Shown here piece after piece: positions 12,223-24,124 of a DNA stretch of 64,000 nt. The notes below the pieces were generated by a model. The model searched no databases. It saw nothing but the letters and a program-made list of their open reading frames with translations, and was not told where the DNA came from. The translations under genes were made by a program, and so were the position numbers. Every line of letters begins with the position of its first letter. The first letter of the stretch is position 1. The stretch covers positions 1,908,501 through 1,972,500 of the forward strand of contig JACCIC010000004.1 in the NCBI GenBank assembly GCA_018907035.1, read 5' to 3'. The DNA comes from Sycobia sp. Sy_11 (Eukaryota; Arthropoda; Insecta; Hymenoptera; Epichrysomallidae).

Positions 12223-13500
12223 GATAAATTAATATTCGGCACATTACACGTATTTGATGTTAGAATTTTCAGATATCTGAACTAGATTTTTCTAATAACA
12301 TTAATTTATAAATTCATTACCGAACCGGCAGAAATTTTGTGCAAAAAGAAATAAATTAATTTTGCTATTATTGTTCTGTAAATAAATTAGTTTCTTGTGA
12401 CTCTGAATTCACGTAGAATTTTAAAACTATACAAAATTATAAAATACTGCAGCTTAATATTCTTTTTCCATGGCTGTGTTAAAATTATTATTTTAGTTAT
12501 TCTATACATTGAAATGAATTTCAGTCTGAATCTAAAATTTATAATGCATCTAGAAGAGATATGACTTCTTTTTCTATTTGCCCAATGTTTTACATAATTT
12601 ATCTCCTTTTATATAGCTGATGAAAATTTTTTTGAACAAATTTGTTTCTGAGACAATACAAGTAGAAAAATATCATTCTTCGAAATTTCCTGACATTGTT
12701 AAATTTCAATGGATCGTTATAGCAATAATAAGAGCTTTCCATGAAAAACATATTTTAAAAGACGATACGTATAAGTCAAAATTAATCTTTCTTTCGAAAA
12801 ATTTTAAAAAGTAGTTCACGTGCTAATGAAAACAGGTATTTGAGAGCGAGAATTTCAAATTATAACTGAGCCTTTGTCAAGCAGTGATAAATTATGAATT
12901 TGTCATAGATGTCTATATCCTTTTGTACAGGAAGCTTTTATCCTTCAATAGATGTCTTTCCTTACTTCATACTCAAATAATCGATAAACGTCCTCATTGT
13001 GCTTCAGTTCCCTCGCGTTTGAATGTCAAGCTTCAACTATGGAATTTTATAATCGGGAATTCTCAACAAATTGTAGAATTTTATTATAAATAGATTAATC
13101 TGGATTGATTTAGCATATATAAGCTATGTTGAAATGTATGTACCTATACATAACATCGATAGCGTATTAATTAATCCAGAAAGGAATTATGTTAAAACTC
13201 ATTTCAATGATTTATCGATTAATGCAATCGTTATTATAATTTTTATTTTAAAAAAGTTCCCCTAATTGTAAATATTTTTTATCGTGAATACAAATGATTT
13301 CTTTTTTAATATTTCAAGATTTTTTAAATAAATGGACCATATAAGTAGGTCCATAGAGTATATCATAAGCGTCTAGGAGTGCTATGGCCTTATTAAACAA
13401 ATCGTAGTGCTATCGTTGCGATTCGTATTGTATTACAATTTATTTTACAAGTTCAGTCGTTAAAATCACAATGCTAACGATCATGCCCATTTTATTCTTG
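11721..13500. other. AT-rich DNA, no gene seen
   Basis: Low-complexity AT-rich sequence interrupted by one long (AT)n tract. The short frames at 12620-12814 and 12884-13093 are Lys/Ile/Phe-rich and unrecognised. Confidence 0.55.
12175..12221. repeat. (AT)n microsatellite
   Basis: 47 bases of uninterrupted AT dinucleotide repeat. Confidence 0.97.
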
Positions 13501-13830
13501 ATAACTGAGTGATCTAAAATCGCACACTTGTTTTATCGCGTAAGCTGCCTTCTGCATCGTCGGCGTCTAAACTCTTTTCATTGCTCTGCCAAACGTTTAA
13601 GCTCGGTGCATGACGACAGAAATTGGATTCGCGTAGTACGAAACATATTGCTCGCCGCATCCAACACTCGAGAGTGTTGCAATCGTGGTTATAAGAAAAA
13701 ACAGGCGAAAAGGAAAAAAACAGTAAACTTAGTAAACCCCTGTAAAGTATAAGCAATCGCATACACGGGTAATTTGTCACTGTCGCGTCGGTTTGCCCGA
13801 GTGACAAACTATGTACTTGTTTAAAAAACG
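13500..13830. other. Moderately GC-rich block, function unknown
   Basis: More complex than its surroundings and open on both strands (74 codons +, 97 codons -), but neither translation resembles a known protein. It contains a small perfect hairpin (CAACACTC, 2-base loop, GAGTGTTG) near 13,660-13,680. Confidence 0.25.
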
Positions 13831-14224
13831 CCTACTTCATGAACTATAATTGAATAAGGTACTATTATAGCCAACGATCTCGATTCTTTCCGTATTAAAA
13901 CGCTTTTTGATAAATAATCTTTAACTTTCTGACATTTGAATAGTGCTGATAACATTTTACGATTACATATGCAGGAATTAATTTTCTCCCGCGTTTCATA
14001 AAAGTCAATGTAAATCGAAGTATATTTTTTCTTCTAATTTTTAAAACATAATACATAATATGAACTTCTTTTATGTCGCTGGTCACTAATTATATTATTT
14101 AAAAGTCGATGGATCGACCTTAAGCCTATCAGTCTTACGTAGAATATCAAGAAGCTCGAGTCCGATTGCCATAGCGATCAAATTGATTTTACAAATTACG
14201 CGAGCTTTAAACGTTCACGTTAAT

Positions 14225-14892
14225 AATTTATTTACTTGTTGTTCTGGGTTTGTATACTCTTAAAGTACGTCCCGAAAGTAGACGGCATCGGCAGGAGGAT
14301 CGCCGCATTTGGAACTGCGCGCATGTTGTCGAGGTATATCAATTGTATTTTATTGCTTTATTGCTCATATTCGATCCGGACGAAATCCTTATATGGTACG
14401 GGAAATGTTGACCATCTGGCTTTGTATTTTCAACGAACGAGCTGATTTATTTCCCCCACCACTAGTATAGGGACGTGTAGCGTTCTCTCGGAGTGAACTT
14501 CATTTCTGCTTCAGCGTTCGGCGAATCGACTTTTACGCTTAAAGTTCGCATAGATTTGTACACTTACAAAAGGAAAACGGTGTCTCCGATTACTGCATAA
14601 ATATTACGGAGCGTTGCGTGCCTTCGTGTGTTAGATAAAGTATCAGTTGAACTCGTAAAGCTGGTGGATTGTGCACTCTGCATGCAGGTTTTTGTGGGCA
14701 AGGCGAAGAGGCATTGTTGAGAATCGCCCCTGAGCGAATCTCTGAGAGTCCTCCCGTGCGGCTGTGGTGCCGTGGCTACCGTCGGCGACAAGGGCTTCCC
14801 GTTCCCAAGACGTTGGGCTCGCGACGCTGTCTAGGAGGGAATGAAGGGGTACTCTCCCACGTGAGATCTCACCCCGTAGTTGCATCTTAGGT
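14225..14892. other. GC-rich block ending in a possible splice donor, function unknown
   Basis: Non-repetitive GC-rich sequence, densest at 14,655-14,890. It is open in one plus frame (73 codons) and two minus frames (75 and 80 codons), none recognisable. It ends CATCTTAG followed by GTGACC (about 14,883-14,896), which could be a splice donor, so a non-coding or 5' exon on the + strand is one reading. A palindrome GTGAGATCTCAC sits near 14,860. A decayed mobile element is the main alternative. Confidence 0.25.
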
Positions 14893-15130
14893 GACCTTTT
14901 GTTTCCTCATTACTATTATTTTTAGTATTATTCTTGTTATATAATTCAATTTAGTGTTAAACTTGCATTGTAAAATGTTCTGTATTTGTAAAATTCACGA
15001 CTTTTTCCTCCGCTCGGTAAGTAGAGGTTTTTTATGCCTTTTTTTCTTCATTTATTAAAGGTTGGAAAATAAATTCTTTGCTGTTTATTTACTGCGCCCG
15101 AACACACATCATCTATATTATTATTTTTTT

Positions 15131-15136
15131 TTGTTG

Positions 15137-15183
<47 letters not shown>

Positions 15184-15202
15184 GTCATTATTATTACTGT
15201 TA
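15131..15202. repeat. (TTA)n microsatellite
   Basis: Nearly perfect TTA/ATT trinucleotide run with a TTG start and a few interruptions at the 3' end. Confidence 0.95.
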
Positions 15203-15530
15203 ATTGATTGACAGTAGATTTTAATTTTAAAATTAGAATTCACGAAACACTTGTAGCTATTTTAAATAAATGCCATAAATAATAATAATAAATAAAACGA
15301 TGCGTGCGTTAAGTTAAAATAAAAATAAATTACTATTGTTGTACTCCTGCCTCAATGGTGAATTTTAATTTGAAACATATGGTTTCTGATGTTTATGCCA
15401 GACCTAAATATTTAAGATAATAAATTGACTAACTGGATATACAGGAATGACAAACGAAAAAAATGAATTTTGAAAGTTAGAATTATAAACAGAAAGATAA
15501 TAATATTTATGAAAAAGAAGCGAGCGTCTT
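15203..15530. other. AT-rich DNA, no gene seen
   Basis: Nothing supported here. Confidence 0.5.
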
Positions 15531-16430
15531 GCAGAGCATTCCAACCGTTTTTCCTTCATTGCGCGGCTCAAGCGCTTTTGTTACAGTTGACATAGATCTT
15601 CAATAACGGTTTCGTGCGGTTTTAGCGGTTCGTTTAGTAAAAGACACCTCTCCGATCCCATTTAATCGTGGATCAGAGCAGGAGCTTTACTCAGCCGACG
15701 CTGATGGCTGAGGCTCCCTTCATTTTAAACTTCCTTTACAGATAAAGCTCTTATCTATTGGCCAGACCAATCCAGGATATACCAGGATTTTTCGCGCGAC
15801 TGATTCTCAACTGACGTTACTATTCGTTATATTATTATTATTATTACTATTATTATTATTATTATTATTACTGTTTTTAATACTTGATTACGAATGTCTT
15901 ATTTAATTTATGCACCCATTTCTAAATGCACACTGTTTTTAAACATTAAAAAAGTAATTTATTATATATCAAGTCCAATTTCAAATAGACGGTATATTTC
16001 TGACGAACGACCATTGGTCCTTTTGGCCGGGGTAATGTCTCGGAGGAAAAAAACATCGAGAATCCAGAAACAGAGGGAACACGCGACTCGAAGAAATGTT
16101 TACGACTTCTTTGCCGGAGGAGGGGGCGGGGGTGAATGCATCCTTATATATGCAGCACAGCGTGGGCAATAGATGTCGTAAAACACGTCTCTATCCAGCC
16201 CGTACGCCAAACAGCATCACTCCACGGATTCCCTTGCCGTAAAAGTTTTTAAGTAGCCTTTTTATATCCGCGGCAACGGTCAAACGAAGCGTTATTACAT
16301 AGATCCCGCAACTTTTCGATTTATCGCGCAGGTTGCTCCTCATTCGGTATTTTTCCACCGTCCGCAATATTTCGGGCTTTATTGTTTGGCTGAATTTTAC
16401 CCGTGGAAGCTTGACTTTTTGTTATGATGA
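15531..16430. other. Mixed GC-rich region, no gene recognised
   Basis: Two GC-richer segments (15,531-15,820 and 16,010-16,400) flank a second TTA repeat. The 92-codon plus frame (15,894-16,172) ends in a Gly run encoded by GGAGGAGGGGGCGGGGG and is not a recognisable protein. A regulatory role is possible but unsupported. Confidence 0.25.
15829..15871. repeat. (TTA)n microsatellite
   Basis: Second TTA repeat, with two interruptions. Confidence 0.93.
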
Positions 16431-16960
16431 AGAAGATTTAGGGAGAAGTGAAAGCCCTTATTCGACGAAACCAGCAATTCTTTTATTTTCGAAGGTAATT
16501 TCTTGAGAGTGGGGGAGCTTGACCTGAAAATGCTTAGATTGATTTTTATATTATCCAGCATAGAGGTTTATTTGACACAGTTGACGCTGAACAGACTGAA
16601 ATTTTAATGTTTCATCTAAATAATCGATTGATTCAAAATAAAATTAAGACACCGAAAAACCTCGTTTAAAGGAATTCATTAAAAATTTCATTCAAATCTA
16701 AGAAGGTTACATTCGTAACCGACGTGTAATATAAATTTATTGTTCAATTTAGCTTTTTACAAAAAATTGAAAGAATGGATGATATTAACTTTAGTGGTAT
16801 AATTATTTTAGTGGTACAATACGAAGTCCTATATGGAATCCATAATAAATCCATAGTAAGAAGATACGATAAGTTAAATGTTAAAACTTTCAGCAACTGT
16901 TAAAGTTATTCAGCTGTACTATTTTTTTAAACTTTATTTATGCGGATTTTTTCTCTCTTT
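16431..16960. other. AT-rich DNA, no gene seen
   Basis: Nothing supported here up to the mariner scrap that follows. Confidence 0.5.
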
Positions 16961-17191
16961 CGGACAATGCTCTCTGTCACATGGAGTTTAGTGTTTCTCA
17001 GTTTTTGGCGTTTAAAGGCATCGCAACGTTACCACAACCGCCCTATTCACCGGACATGTCACCCTGCGACTTTTTCCTATTCCCCCACTGGAAAACTCGC
17101 TGGAATAAATGTATAGATGCGGGCGAGGACTACGTTGAAGGCGATCGCAGCGATTTAATTTTGTCGCATTACTTAACTGTCTGACCTCGTA
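16961..17191 (+). mobile_element. 5'-truncated mariner fragment (3' end of transposase plus right TIR)
   Basis: The sequence starts inside the mariner transposase at a degraded match to the HHDNAPCHSA motif. It then reads FLAFKGIATLPQPPYSPD and MSPCDFFLFP, the region that carries the third catalytic Asp of the DD34D triad, which is intact here. It jumps by internal deletion to KTRWNKCIDAGEDYVEG, the C-terminus, and ends in a right terminal repeat (CGCATTACTTAA and CTGACCTCG) followed by TA. The same family is represented by the element at 46,318-47,254, whose sequence aligns closely. The left end is missing, so this is an immobile relic. Confidence 0.9.
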
Positions 17192-18234
17192 TAAGATAAT
17201 GAGCTATAAACTATTAACTATTGAGCGATAGAAAATGGCGAGGAAACCGAATTTCAAATTGTTGCGAGATCTGTATATCGAGCATGACATGAACAATTTC
17301 AACTGTAATGATAAGTTTGCAAATTAATCGCTAAGTTTTAAGAGAATGTTATATGTGGTGTTCAAATCACAAACTCAGAAATTTTTCCGTTTCATTCCTT
17401 TATTACTGTCCAATTTCAACAATCCGATATCATTTTTTATTTACAATATATATATATATAACCGCAGTTTCTAAAGCTACTGCAATTACATGCTTATTAA
17501 AGAGTTAAATTGTTTCTTTAAAAGCCAAATATTAATAGTTTTGGAAAAACCATGTTCACAAAAGTCTTTCATTTTTCTTACCATCATTTTTCTTACATTT
17601 TGTCAAAGTTTTCTAACCTCTTCGGGCTTGTTTAACATACATAAAAATTGAACATTAAAAATAATAAGACCGTTAAAAATATTTATTAATAAAATTCAAA
17701 ACAGTCGACATAAGTATAATTTTTCATTTTTAAATTATGAATTCAAAGAATAATCGTTAAACAAAAGAAATACCGTTTATTACGAATTTAATACAATTTA
17801 ACATTTTCTATAAAAATAAATCAATTAATTAAAGTTGTCATCGATTTTTTCGTTGCAAAATTACACTATGCCTTCAAAATCAATCGTTCCAAAAAAATTG
17901 GATTCTATGAGTAATATATAAAAATGGCTGATATATGATTGACCAAATTTGTATTTTTTCCATATTTTTAATTTGTTTTAATACATAACACTGGACCATA
18001 AATGGAAAAAATATTTTCCATTAGTCTATTAAAAATGATTAATTTTATAAAAGATGTAATGAGTATAAAGTAACGTTAGTTCATTATCGTTAATTTCAAG
18101 GGCAGCTTGATCACTATCTAATAATTATCGAAATTTTGCGTAAAAAATTGCAACAAAATCATCACCTGATCAATAGTCCAAAAGTAAACTAGATACACAC
18201 ACATACATTGTATTCTTTTACATTTGCAGGATAA
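17192..18234. other. AT-rich DNA, no gene seen
   Basis: AT-rich with a short (AT)n run near 17,447-17,460. No coding frame or transposon end seen. Confidence 0.55.
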
Positions 18235-18492
18235 CGATGGAACGGGATTGAAAGCGTAGACGACGCTCTGCAAAAGAAGGAAGAAAGGATTCGCTCTACC
18301 GAAATAAAACGAAACGGAAAAGGAAAAGAAGAAGAAGAAGCGTGGATCCATCTCTTTTCTATCCTCCCCCTCTCAGTGGAGCCGCGTGTCTCCATCATCG
18401 ACTCGATCTCGACGCGTGACCCGGCCGTGGACGTTTTTCCGACGACTCCACCTGCACCTATCGATAGGGCAACGTCTTCGTTATCCTCATAA
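18235..18492 (+). other. Possible exon-like open frame, no family recognised
   Basis: A plus-strand frame of 85 codons with no ATG start runs from 18,235 to the stop at 18,490-18,492. It is Lys/Glu-rich (with ALQKKEERIRSTEIKR), then reads AWIHLFSILPLSVEP and ends DRATSSLSS. A pyrimidine-rich tract ending in TTTGCAG lies just upstream at about 18,215-18,229, as expected for a splice acceptor, but a TAA at 18,232-18,234 closes this frame directly after it, so the acceptor does not feed the frame cleanly. The opposite strand is also open here (102 codons, 18,189-18,497). The G+C is higher than around it. It could be a genuine exon, a GC-driven accident or regulatory DNA. Confidence 0.15.
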
Positions 18493-18499
18493 GTCAAAA

Positions 18500-19140
18500 A
18501 CTGTAAGTGGATCGAACTTTATGCTCTCTATATGATTAAATATCGATGCACAAAAGAACATTTGTTCAAATTAAATTTAGGGCCGCTTTTGTTGGCGAAT
18601 AATTCAAAAATTCTACTTCGAGATTCCCTAATGTATGGGTTGTGTATGTCCGACTTAAGAACAATCTTAAATACTTTATATATACTTATATAATTTGTTC
18701 CGAAACAGTTATAAATTAATTTAATATGCATGCTGTATTCTAACCAACAAACTAATTTAACAAGCTTTAACTTTATGCTTCGAAACAGTTTGTCCATTGA
18801 GAGACTATTTTTTTATTATTAAAACGATTCTTAATAATAATATTTAATTTCTTCTTAGTTTTACAACGATGGTAAGACATTAAATTTGTATGCCTAATAA
18901 TTTTATTCCATTTACCATAAAGTAAAACTATCATTTGGCAGATATATTGGTTCTTCATATTTTTCATGTATATATCGTAATCTTATTTTTTGATCCAATT
19001 CGAAATCCAAATACTCAACATATATTATATAACTTTTTTGACGTCTATTTTACCATGCGAAAAGTAATCATTATATAGGAAACATTAAAAAATCAAAAAC
19101 CTTTAAGTACATTTAATTTTGTTTTAATACACTGGCATTT
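18500..19140. other. AT-rich DNA, no gene seen
   Basis: Two short minus-strand frames (18,528-18,797 and 18,773-18,967) are Lys/Ile/Asn-rich and unrecognised. Confidence 0.5.
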
Positions 19141-19144
19141 AAAA

Positions 19145-19959
19145 TGAAATACCTTCATGTCGGGGGAATAATGGGGCTTCGGCTGTCCCAGTCGTGATGA
19201 AAACTTCAATGAACGTGAAAATCCGGACCGGCACATCGCGAAAAAAGGGAAGGAAACGAGTTACGGAACAAAAGATCAGAGAGAAGAAAGGGCGCGCGCG
19301 GGCACGTCGCCATCAGCGTCTCTGAACCTACGAGCGAGGAGGCTTGCATCGATGAGCAAGGTATTATACCATTTATACACGCCGCCGTTGGCGCTGCTGC
19401 GCAAGCATATAGAAATGGGAGGGTGCGTGTGCGTCCGTATTTGTATACTCGCATATTACGCAGTGATATATACGTCACCCGCGAGCTAAAGAGCGCGAGA
19501 GCGAAGGGGGGGGGGAAACCCGGGACTGTTACAATTTACGAGAGAACGCCCCGCGGGCGAGCGTAGATATATACGTATATAATGCATATACAGAAGCCGA
19601 GCACCTTTCCCGTATTGTCCATTGTATTATTATACTCCTCCCTAGCCCCCCGATGCCCCACCTTCGCACGATGCTTATTTATGTGGTCGCGCACTCGTAT
19701 ATATATATATATATATAATCGGGTATAGAATACACCTCGACGGAGCACACGCAGCGAGGATTTTGCCGCAGTTTAATAAGTATATAAACGCGGTGCGCGC
19801 GGGCGCCGCGTTTATTAAAATTCGAGCGGGCGAAGAGCGCGGGGAAATTCGTACTCGTCGGCATCGCGGGGTTAATAAATACACTTACGCGTAGCGCTGA
19901 TGCATTTTTAAGACTCTCATTTGCAGAAGCTGCGTCCGCAGCACCTGCGCGGTCATTGT

Positions 19960-20011
<52 letters not shown>

Positions 20012-20130
20012 AGCTTCGTGGATTCACTATTGTATATCTATATAGTCGCGTGTACTCTATGTATGGCGGTTGACGAGAAGAGCCGCGAGTCTTCCTAACT
20101 ATATATATTTAGGATTGCGAGCAACACGTC
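19145..20130 (+). promoter_or_regulatory. GC/CpG-rich island with TATATAAA in a hairpin
   Basis: A CpG-rich region. TATATAAA at 19,781-19,788 overlaps the left arm of a perfect 10-bp inverted repeat (ATAAACGCGG at 19,784-19,793 and its complement at 19,806-19,815). A poly-G run lies near 19,506, and a long (GA)n tract of the kind bound by GAGA-type factors lies at 19,962-20,005. Together these resemble an insect promoter region. The overlapping frames (61-90 codons, minus) are not recognisable. Confidence 0.3.
19962..20005. repeat. (GA)n microsatellite
   Basis: 44 bases of perfect AG/GA dinucleotide. Confidence 0.97.
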
Positions 20131-21047
20131 CAAATTCAATTCAATTTGCAAATAAACCGTCCTTCAGAATGGGAATGCAGAATTTTGATATATATATATA
20201 ATATGACATTTTCAAACATTTTCTTTCGTGACGTGTACGTTAAAAATTCAAAATATACTAAATATTAGTTTTTGTACCTTTTCAACTTTTCAAACGTTGT
20301 AGTAATGCAACCAAAATTTATCTAGAATCCGATATATTTTGGCTTGATAAACATAATTTCATAGTCTCTTTCTAGTTTTATACCAAAGCTTTGAATTTAC
20401 AACAAAAATTATTCAAATGCGGAAGAATTAAGTTTAGTTTAACATTAGTCTTTGGAATAGATTAGTTAACGGCTGTTCAAGCGACCGTAAAGTACGAATT
20501 TACGATACGCAATAGTATAAAAAAAATTAATGCAGATGAAAATTTAAAAGTCGAATAAATTGACGAAATATGTTTTGCAATAAATTCAGTATGCCAAAGA
20601 TTATTTCATAATATTTACAACGTTTATATCAATAAAGTTAAATTTAATGTTTTGAAATATCCCAAATACGTTTCAGACGAAATAAATAACAAAATATAAA
20701 TGATATGTCCTCTAGCATACATTATTCTAATGTACTATTATCAGATCGAGAGAAAAATCAAAGAGCTTTTATATTTAAGACTAATTAGCTGTGATAGAAT
20801 TTGGGACATATTTGTGGTAGATCATTAATGCAAGTTCGTACTACTATAAGAAATGTAGACAATAATTTTAATGCTCCATTAGATGGGATATCATCGTTAT
20901 ATCTCAAACAGTGTTTTAATTCTTTGAATAAATCTATGCTAATATTTATTGATAAAACTCTAACTGCTGATTAAATTTCAAATAAAAGAAATCGCTGATA
21001 TAACATTAAAATTTTTTGTCCTCTTAGATACCATTATGTCATATAAG
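20131..21047. other. AT-rich DNA leading into a LINE relic
   Basis: No intact frame. The last part may be the decayed 5' portion of the LINE fragment that follows, but I can recognise reverse-transcriptase motifs only from about 21,050. Confidence 0.35.
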
Positions 21048-21425
21048 TTATCTATATCTCTGCAACCAGCTCTCATTGAACAACATAGTTTTGTTAAAGA
21101 TAAATCACTATTATGAATTTCATTGGTTTCAATATCGACTACTATATAGAGGCTTGTAAGTTATGAAAAATGAAACTCTATTTTTCTATTGTTCAATTAA
21201 TACATATCGATTAGAACTCAATTACCTGTTCGCAAATAGATAATCACATGTCTTCCGTAATGGGATTTCTTCGCAAGTTCTACAAAGAGCTTAATTGGGA
21301 CCTTTACTATTTTCCGTATACATCATTTGTGCCATAAAATACTCCGAGTGCTTACTTTATGCGAATAATTTGAAAATATTCACAACCCTTTCTAATCGTA
21401 TAGATTTCTGCACATGATAACATGA
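21048..21425 (+). mobile_element. Decayed non-LTR retrotransposon (LINE) reverse-transcriptase fragment
   Basis: Frame-shifted plus-strand translations show the order of motifs expected in a non-LTR reverse transcriptase. First comes PALIEQHSFVKDKSLL (the QHGF-type motif, about 21,065-21,113). Then, in one frame, come LGPLLFSVYI (about 21,295-21,325) and CLLYANNLKIFTT (about 21,348-21,390), the latter being the catalytic YADD region with both Asp changed to Asn. Stops and frameshifts interrupt the frame, so the copy is dead. The clade (Jockey-, CR1- or R1-like) cannot be fixed from this. Flanking sequence to about 21,900 probably belongs to the same element. Confidence 0.8.
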
Positions 21426-21485
21426 TAAAGTCAGTATAGTAGAATGGAAGTTGTATTTCTATAATGTTGTGACATTTTTCCTCGA

Positions 21486-21556
21486 ATTATTTATAACTAA
21501 TATTATTTATAACTAAATAATTATTTATAACTAATATAATTACTTATAACTAAAAA
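21486..21556. repeat. Tandem repeat of an ATTTATAACTAA-like unit
   Basis: Four imperfect copies of a 12-base unit separated by a few bases, probably local slippage. Confidence 0.8.
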
Positions 21557-21559
21557 GAT

Positions 21560-23700
21560 ACTGATTTAAAATTAAACTATGGTTTTTTGCATACTAAATG
21601 TTCAGCTTTAATTTTTCCTATGTCTTGCTTGAAAAATATATTTTGTTTCAAATATTGAAAGTCAAAATACTGCAAGGCAATGCATTCGAAAATCTTTATA
21701 AAATTCTTGTCATCTTTGCCAAATAATTTAAAAGCAGGCAATTATAGATTAATTTGATAAGGATTAGTAATCGAAAAATCATTGGAAGTTTGTTAGATCT
21801 CTCTAAAGGTAGAATTAGCATTATAATAATACAATAGAAATATGTGTATAATCAGAATATAGAAGTATTTCAAGAATTTCAAAAATTTTAGAAAGGATGA
21901 TCATCGATAGTATGCACGAATGAATCTGTTTAAGAGAAGCTGTAAAAAAAAGGTTAGGATTATAGGTTAATTCGTCGAACTCCTATGGTGATTGCTCCAG
22001 TTCCACACGAGTAGACATATCGCGTGACTCGTAAGCGTTAAAGATTTCTTTTGCTCGGGTGTTTATAGTTAAAAGCTAAAATTTTTTCAGCAATTTCGCG
22101 GCGATTGCAATGATACCCCATAATTTTACAAGTAATTTAAAATTTTACTGTACCTCTGATATTTTGTTACAAGTAACTAGCATATTTGACCGCAGGTATT
22201 TAATTGTGTATGCCGCAATTATCAAAACAGTGTAAGTCAAGTACAGGGAAGCGTTTTTAAATAAGCAAATTAACTTACGGCTTATGTAATGGAGAGCTAC
22301 ATTAATGTAGCCATGTTTAAAAGCTATGATTAAGATATAAGACCTACCCTAATGTTAAGTTATTGTTATAATCAATGGAAAACTTAAAAAATAAACGTTT
22401 AAAAATTGCCAAATTGACGGAATTCTGAAATTCTGCATTATATAGAAAATGTATCTGAACAAAGTAAATTATGTAATTTATTGATATAATCTCATTTCAG
22501 GTCGATTTTATTTTATTATCTATTTTTCCTATACTATAATATCTTATTATTTCATTAGTGTGCATAAATTACACATACCTTTGTATATAGATCTTGCTTC
22601 GCACCATAGCACTTAAGTTTAAGCACTCTCTTAGGGTGCACATACCCCCATATAATTAATATTCTTCGATTTGTTCTTAGTATAGTGATATGATATCAAT
22701 TTTAATAAAAAAATTTCCTAAGTGTCAAAATTATTTTAATTATAAATGTTAATCATTATATTTTCTCCATAAATTAAGAAACATATGTAAATCGATAGCT
22801 GTGATAAATAAAAGCAAATATTCTATTTTTACTAATTTTGTATATTAAGTTTTTATTTTTTATTTCTATTATCAATTCAAGGCTTATATGAAGAATAAAA
22901 ATAAATTCAATATTGTGAAGAATTTTTTAGTAAAGCAAAATGCTTTTTTTAAAGTGGAATGTATATATTATGTAAATCTAAATGAACTTATTTTAAATTC
23001 TTGAAAAATAGGTTAAGCCATATTTATAATGCTCCTTTTTTATACAAAACTTTATCCACACTTATTGCCAGCATTATAAATATTGTATTTAAAAAATAAT
23101 TTCAAATTCTTAGTTTGATTATGTAAGTAAATAATGATTGGATTGAATAAGAAAATGTTGAGTCATATAAATATTAAAACACTAAAACTAATAGCCGAAG
23201 TTTTATTTCTAATAAAGTATTGTTATTATTATATCATGATATTTTATTATTTTGTTTTTTAGTATCAATTGAAAGTATAAATAATTAAAAACGTTGGTTT
23301 TTTACGTATAAATATAGGCACCATTAACGAGAATTGTGAATGACAATACAAGTAATAAAAAAGTTTTTACCAATTAGTGGGAAAATAATCAAAACTATAT
23401 GTCGCTGCTTCTTGGGCAAAGTATAAGTATGGGTTTAATGTAGATATAAATGACAGCTAAGAGCATCCAAATCTTGCTCCTTAGAATTAAATAAGTGAAA
23501 TTTTAACTTATTTTGTGAATTAAATTGATGACTTTATTAATATAAATGATTATGCACTTATTTGGTTAGTAATTTATAAACTTTATTAATAAAGAATAAT
23601 ATCAACACTTTCATTCAGTTCTATGCTATGTAAACTTTTATCATCATTTTATTCCTTTCAACTCAAATTTATCCTAAATTTTCATCTCAGATCAATCAAT
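21560..23700. other. AT-rich DNA, no gene seen
   Basis: Two kilobases of low-complexity AT-rich sequence without a supported frame, RNA gene or transposon end. A slightly more complex patch at about 21,955-22,060 is unexplained. Confidence 0.55.
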
Positions 23701-24022
23701 GTCAATATAACAGACGTTCCACGTAGCATTAAAACTGCATTTGGTTTAGAAAAAGCTTATGCTTGGATATATATATTCCATCACCGTGTTGAATTTCACG
23801 ACGGAACCACGCTAATATGTTAATCGCTTGAGTCTCAGCGGCGAAACTCCGATACGCCTGCAACGAATCGCAAGTAAAAGCCCTGGCCGCGGGCGAGCGA
23901 GAAGTGCAGACGGCCAAAACTAATTGTTACCAGAATACGAAGCGACTGTTCTTGGCGAGGAAGCCTATACGTTCGAGGGGTTCCGTGGATTATGTGTGCC
24001 ATCTGCATTATCTGCGCCAACT

Positions 24023-24063
<41 letters not shown>
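24023..24063. repeat. (TA)n microsatellite
   Basis: TA repeat with a single G interruption near 24,046. Confidence 0.95.
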
Positions 24064-24081
24064 GGAGGGCAGAAGGGATAG

Positions 24082-24086
<5 letters not shown>

Positions 24087-24120
<34 letters not shown>
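24087..24120. repeat. (GA)n microsatellite
   Basis: Perfect AG/GA run directly after the TA repeat. Confidence 0.95.
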
Positions 24121-24124
<4 letters not shown>

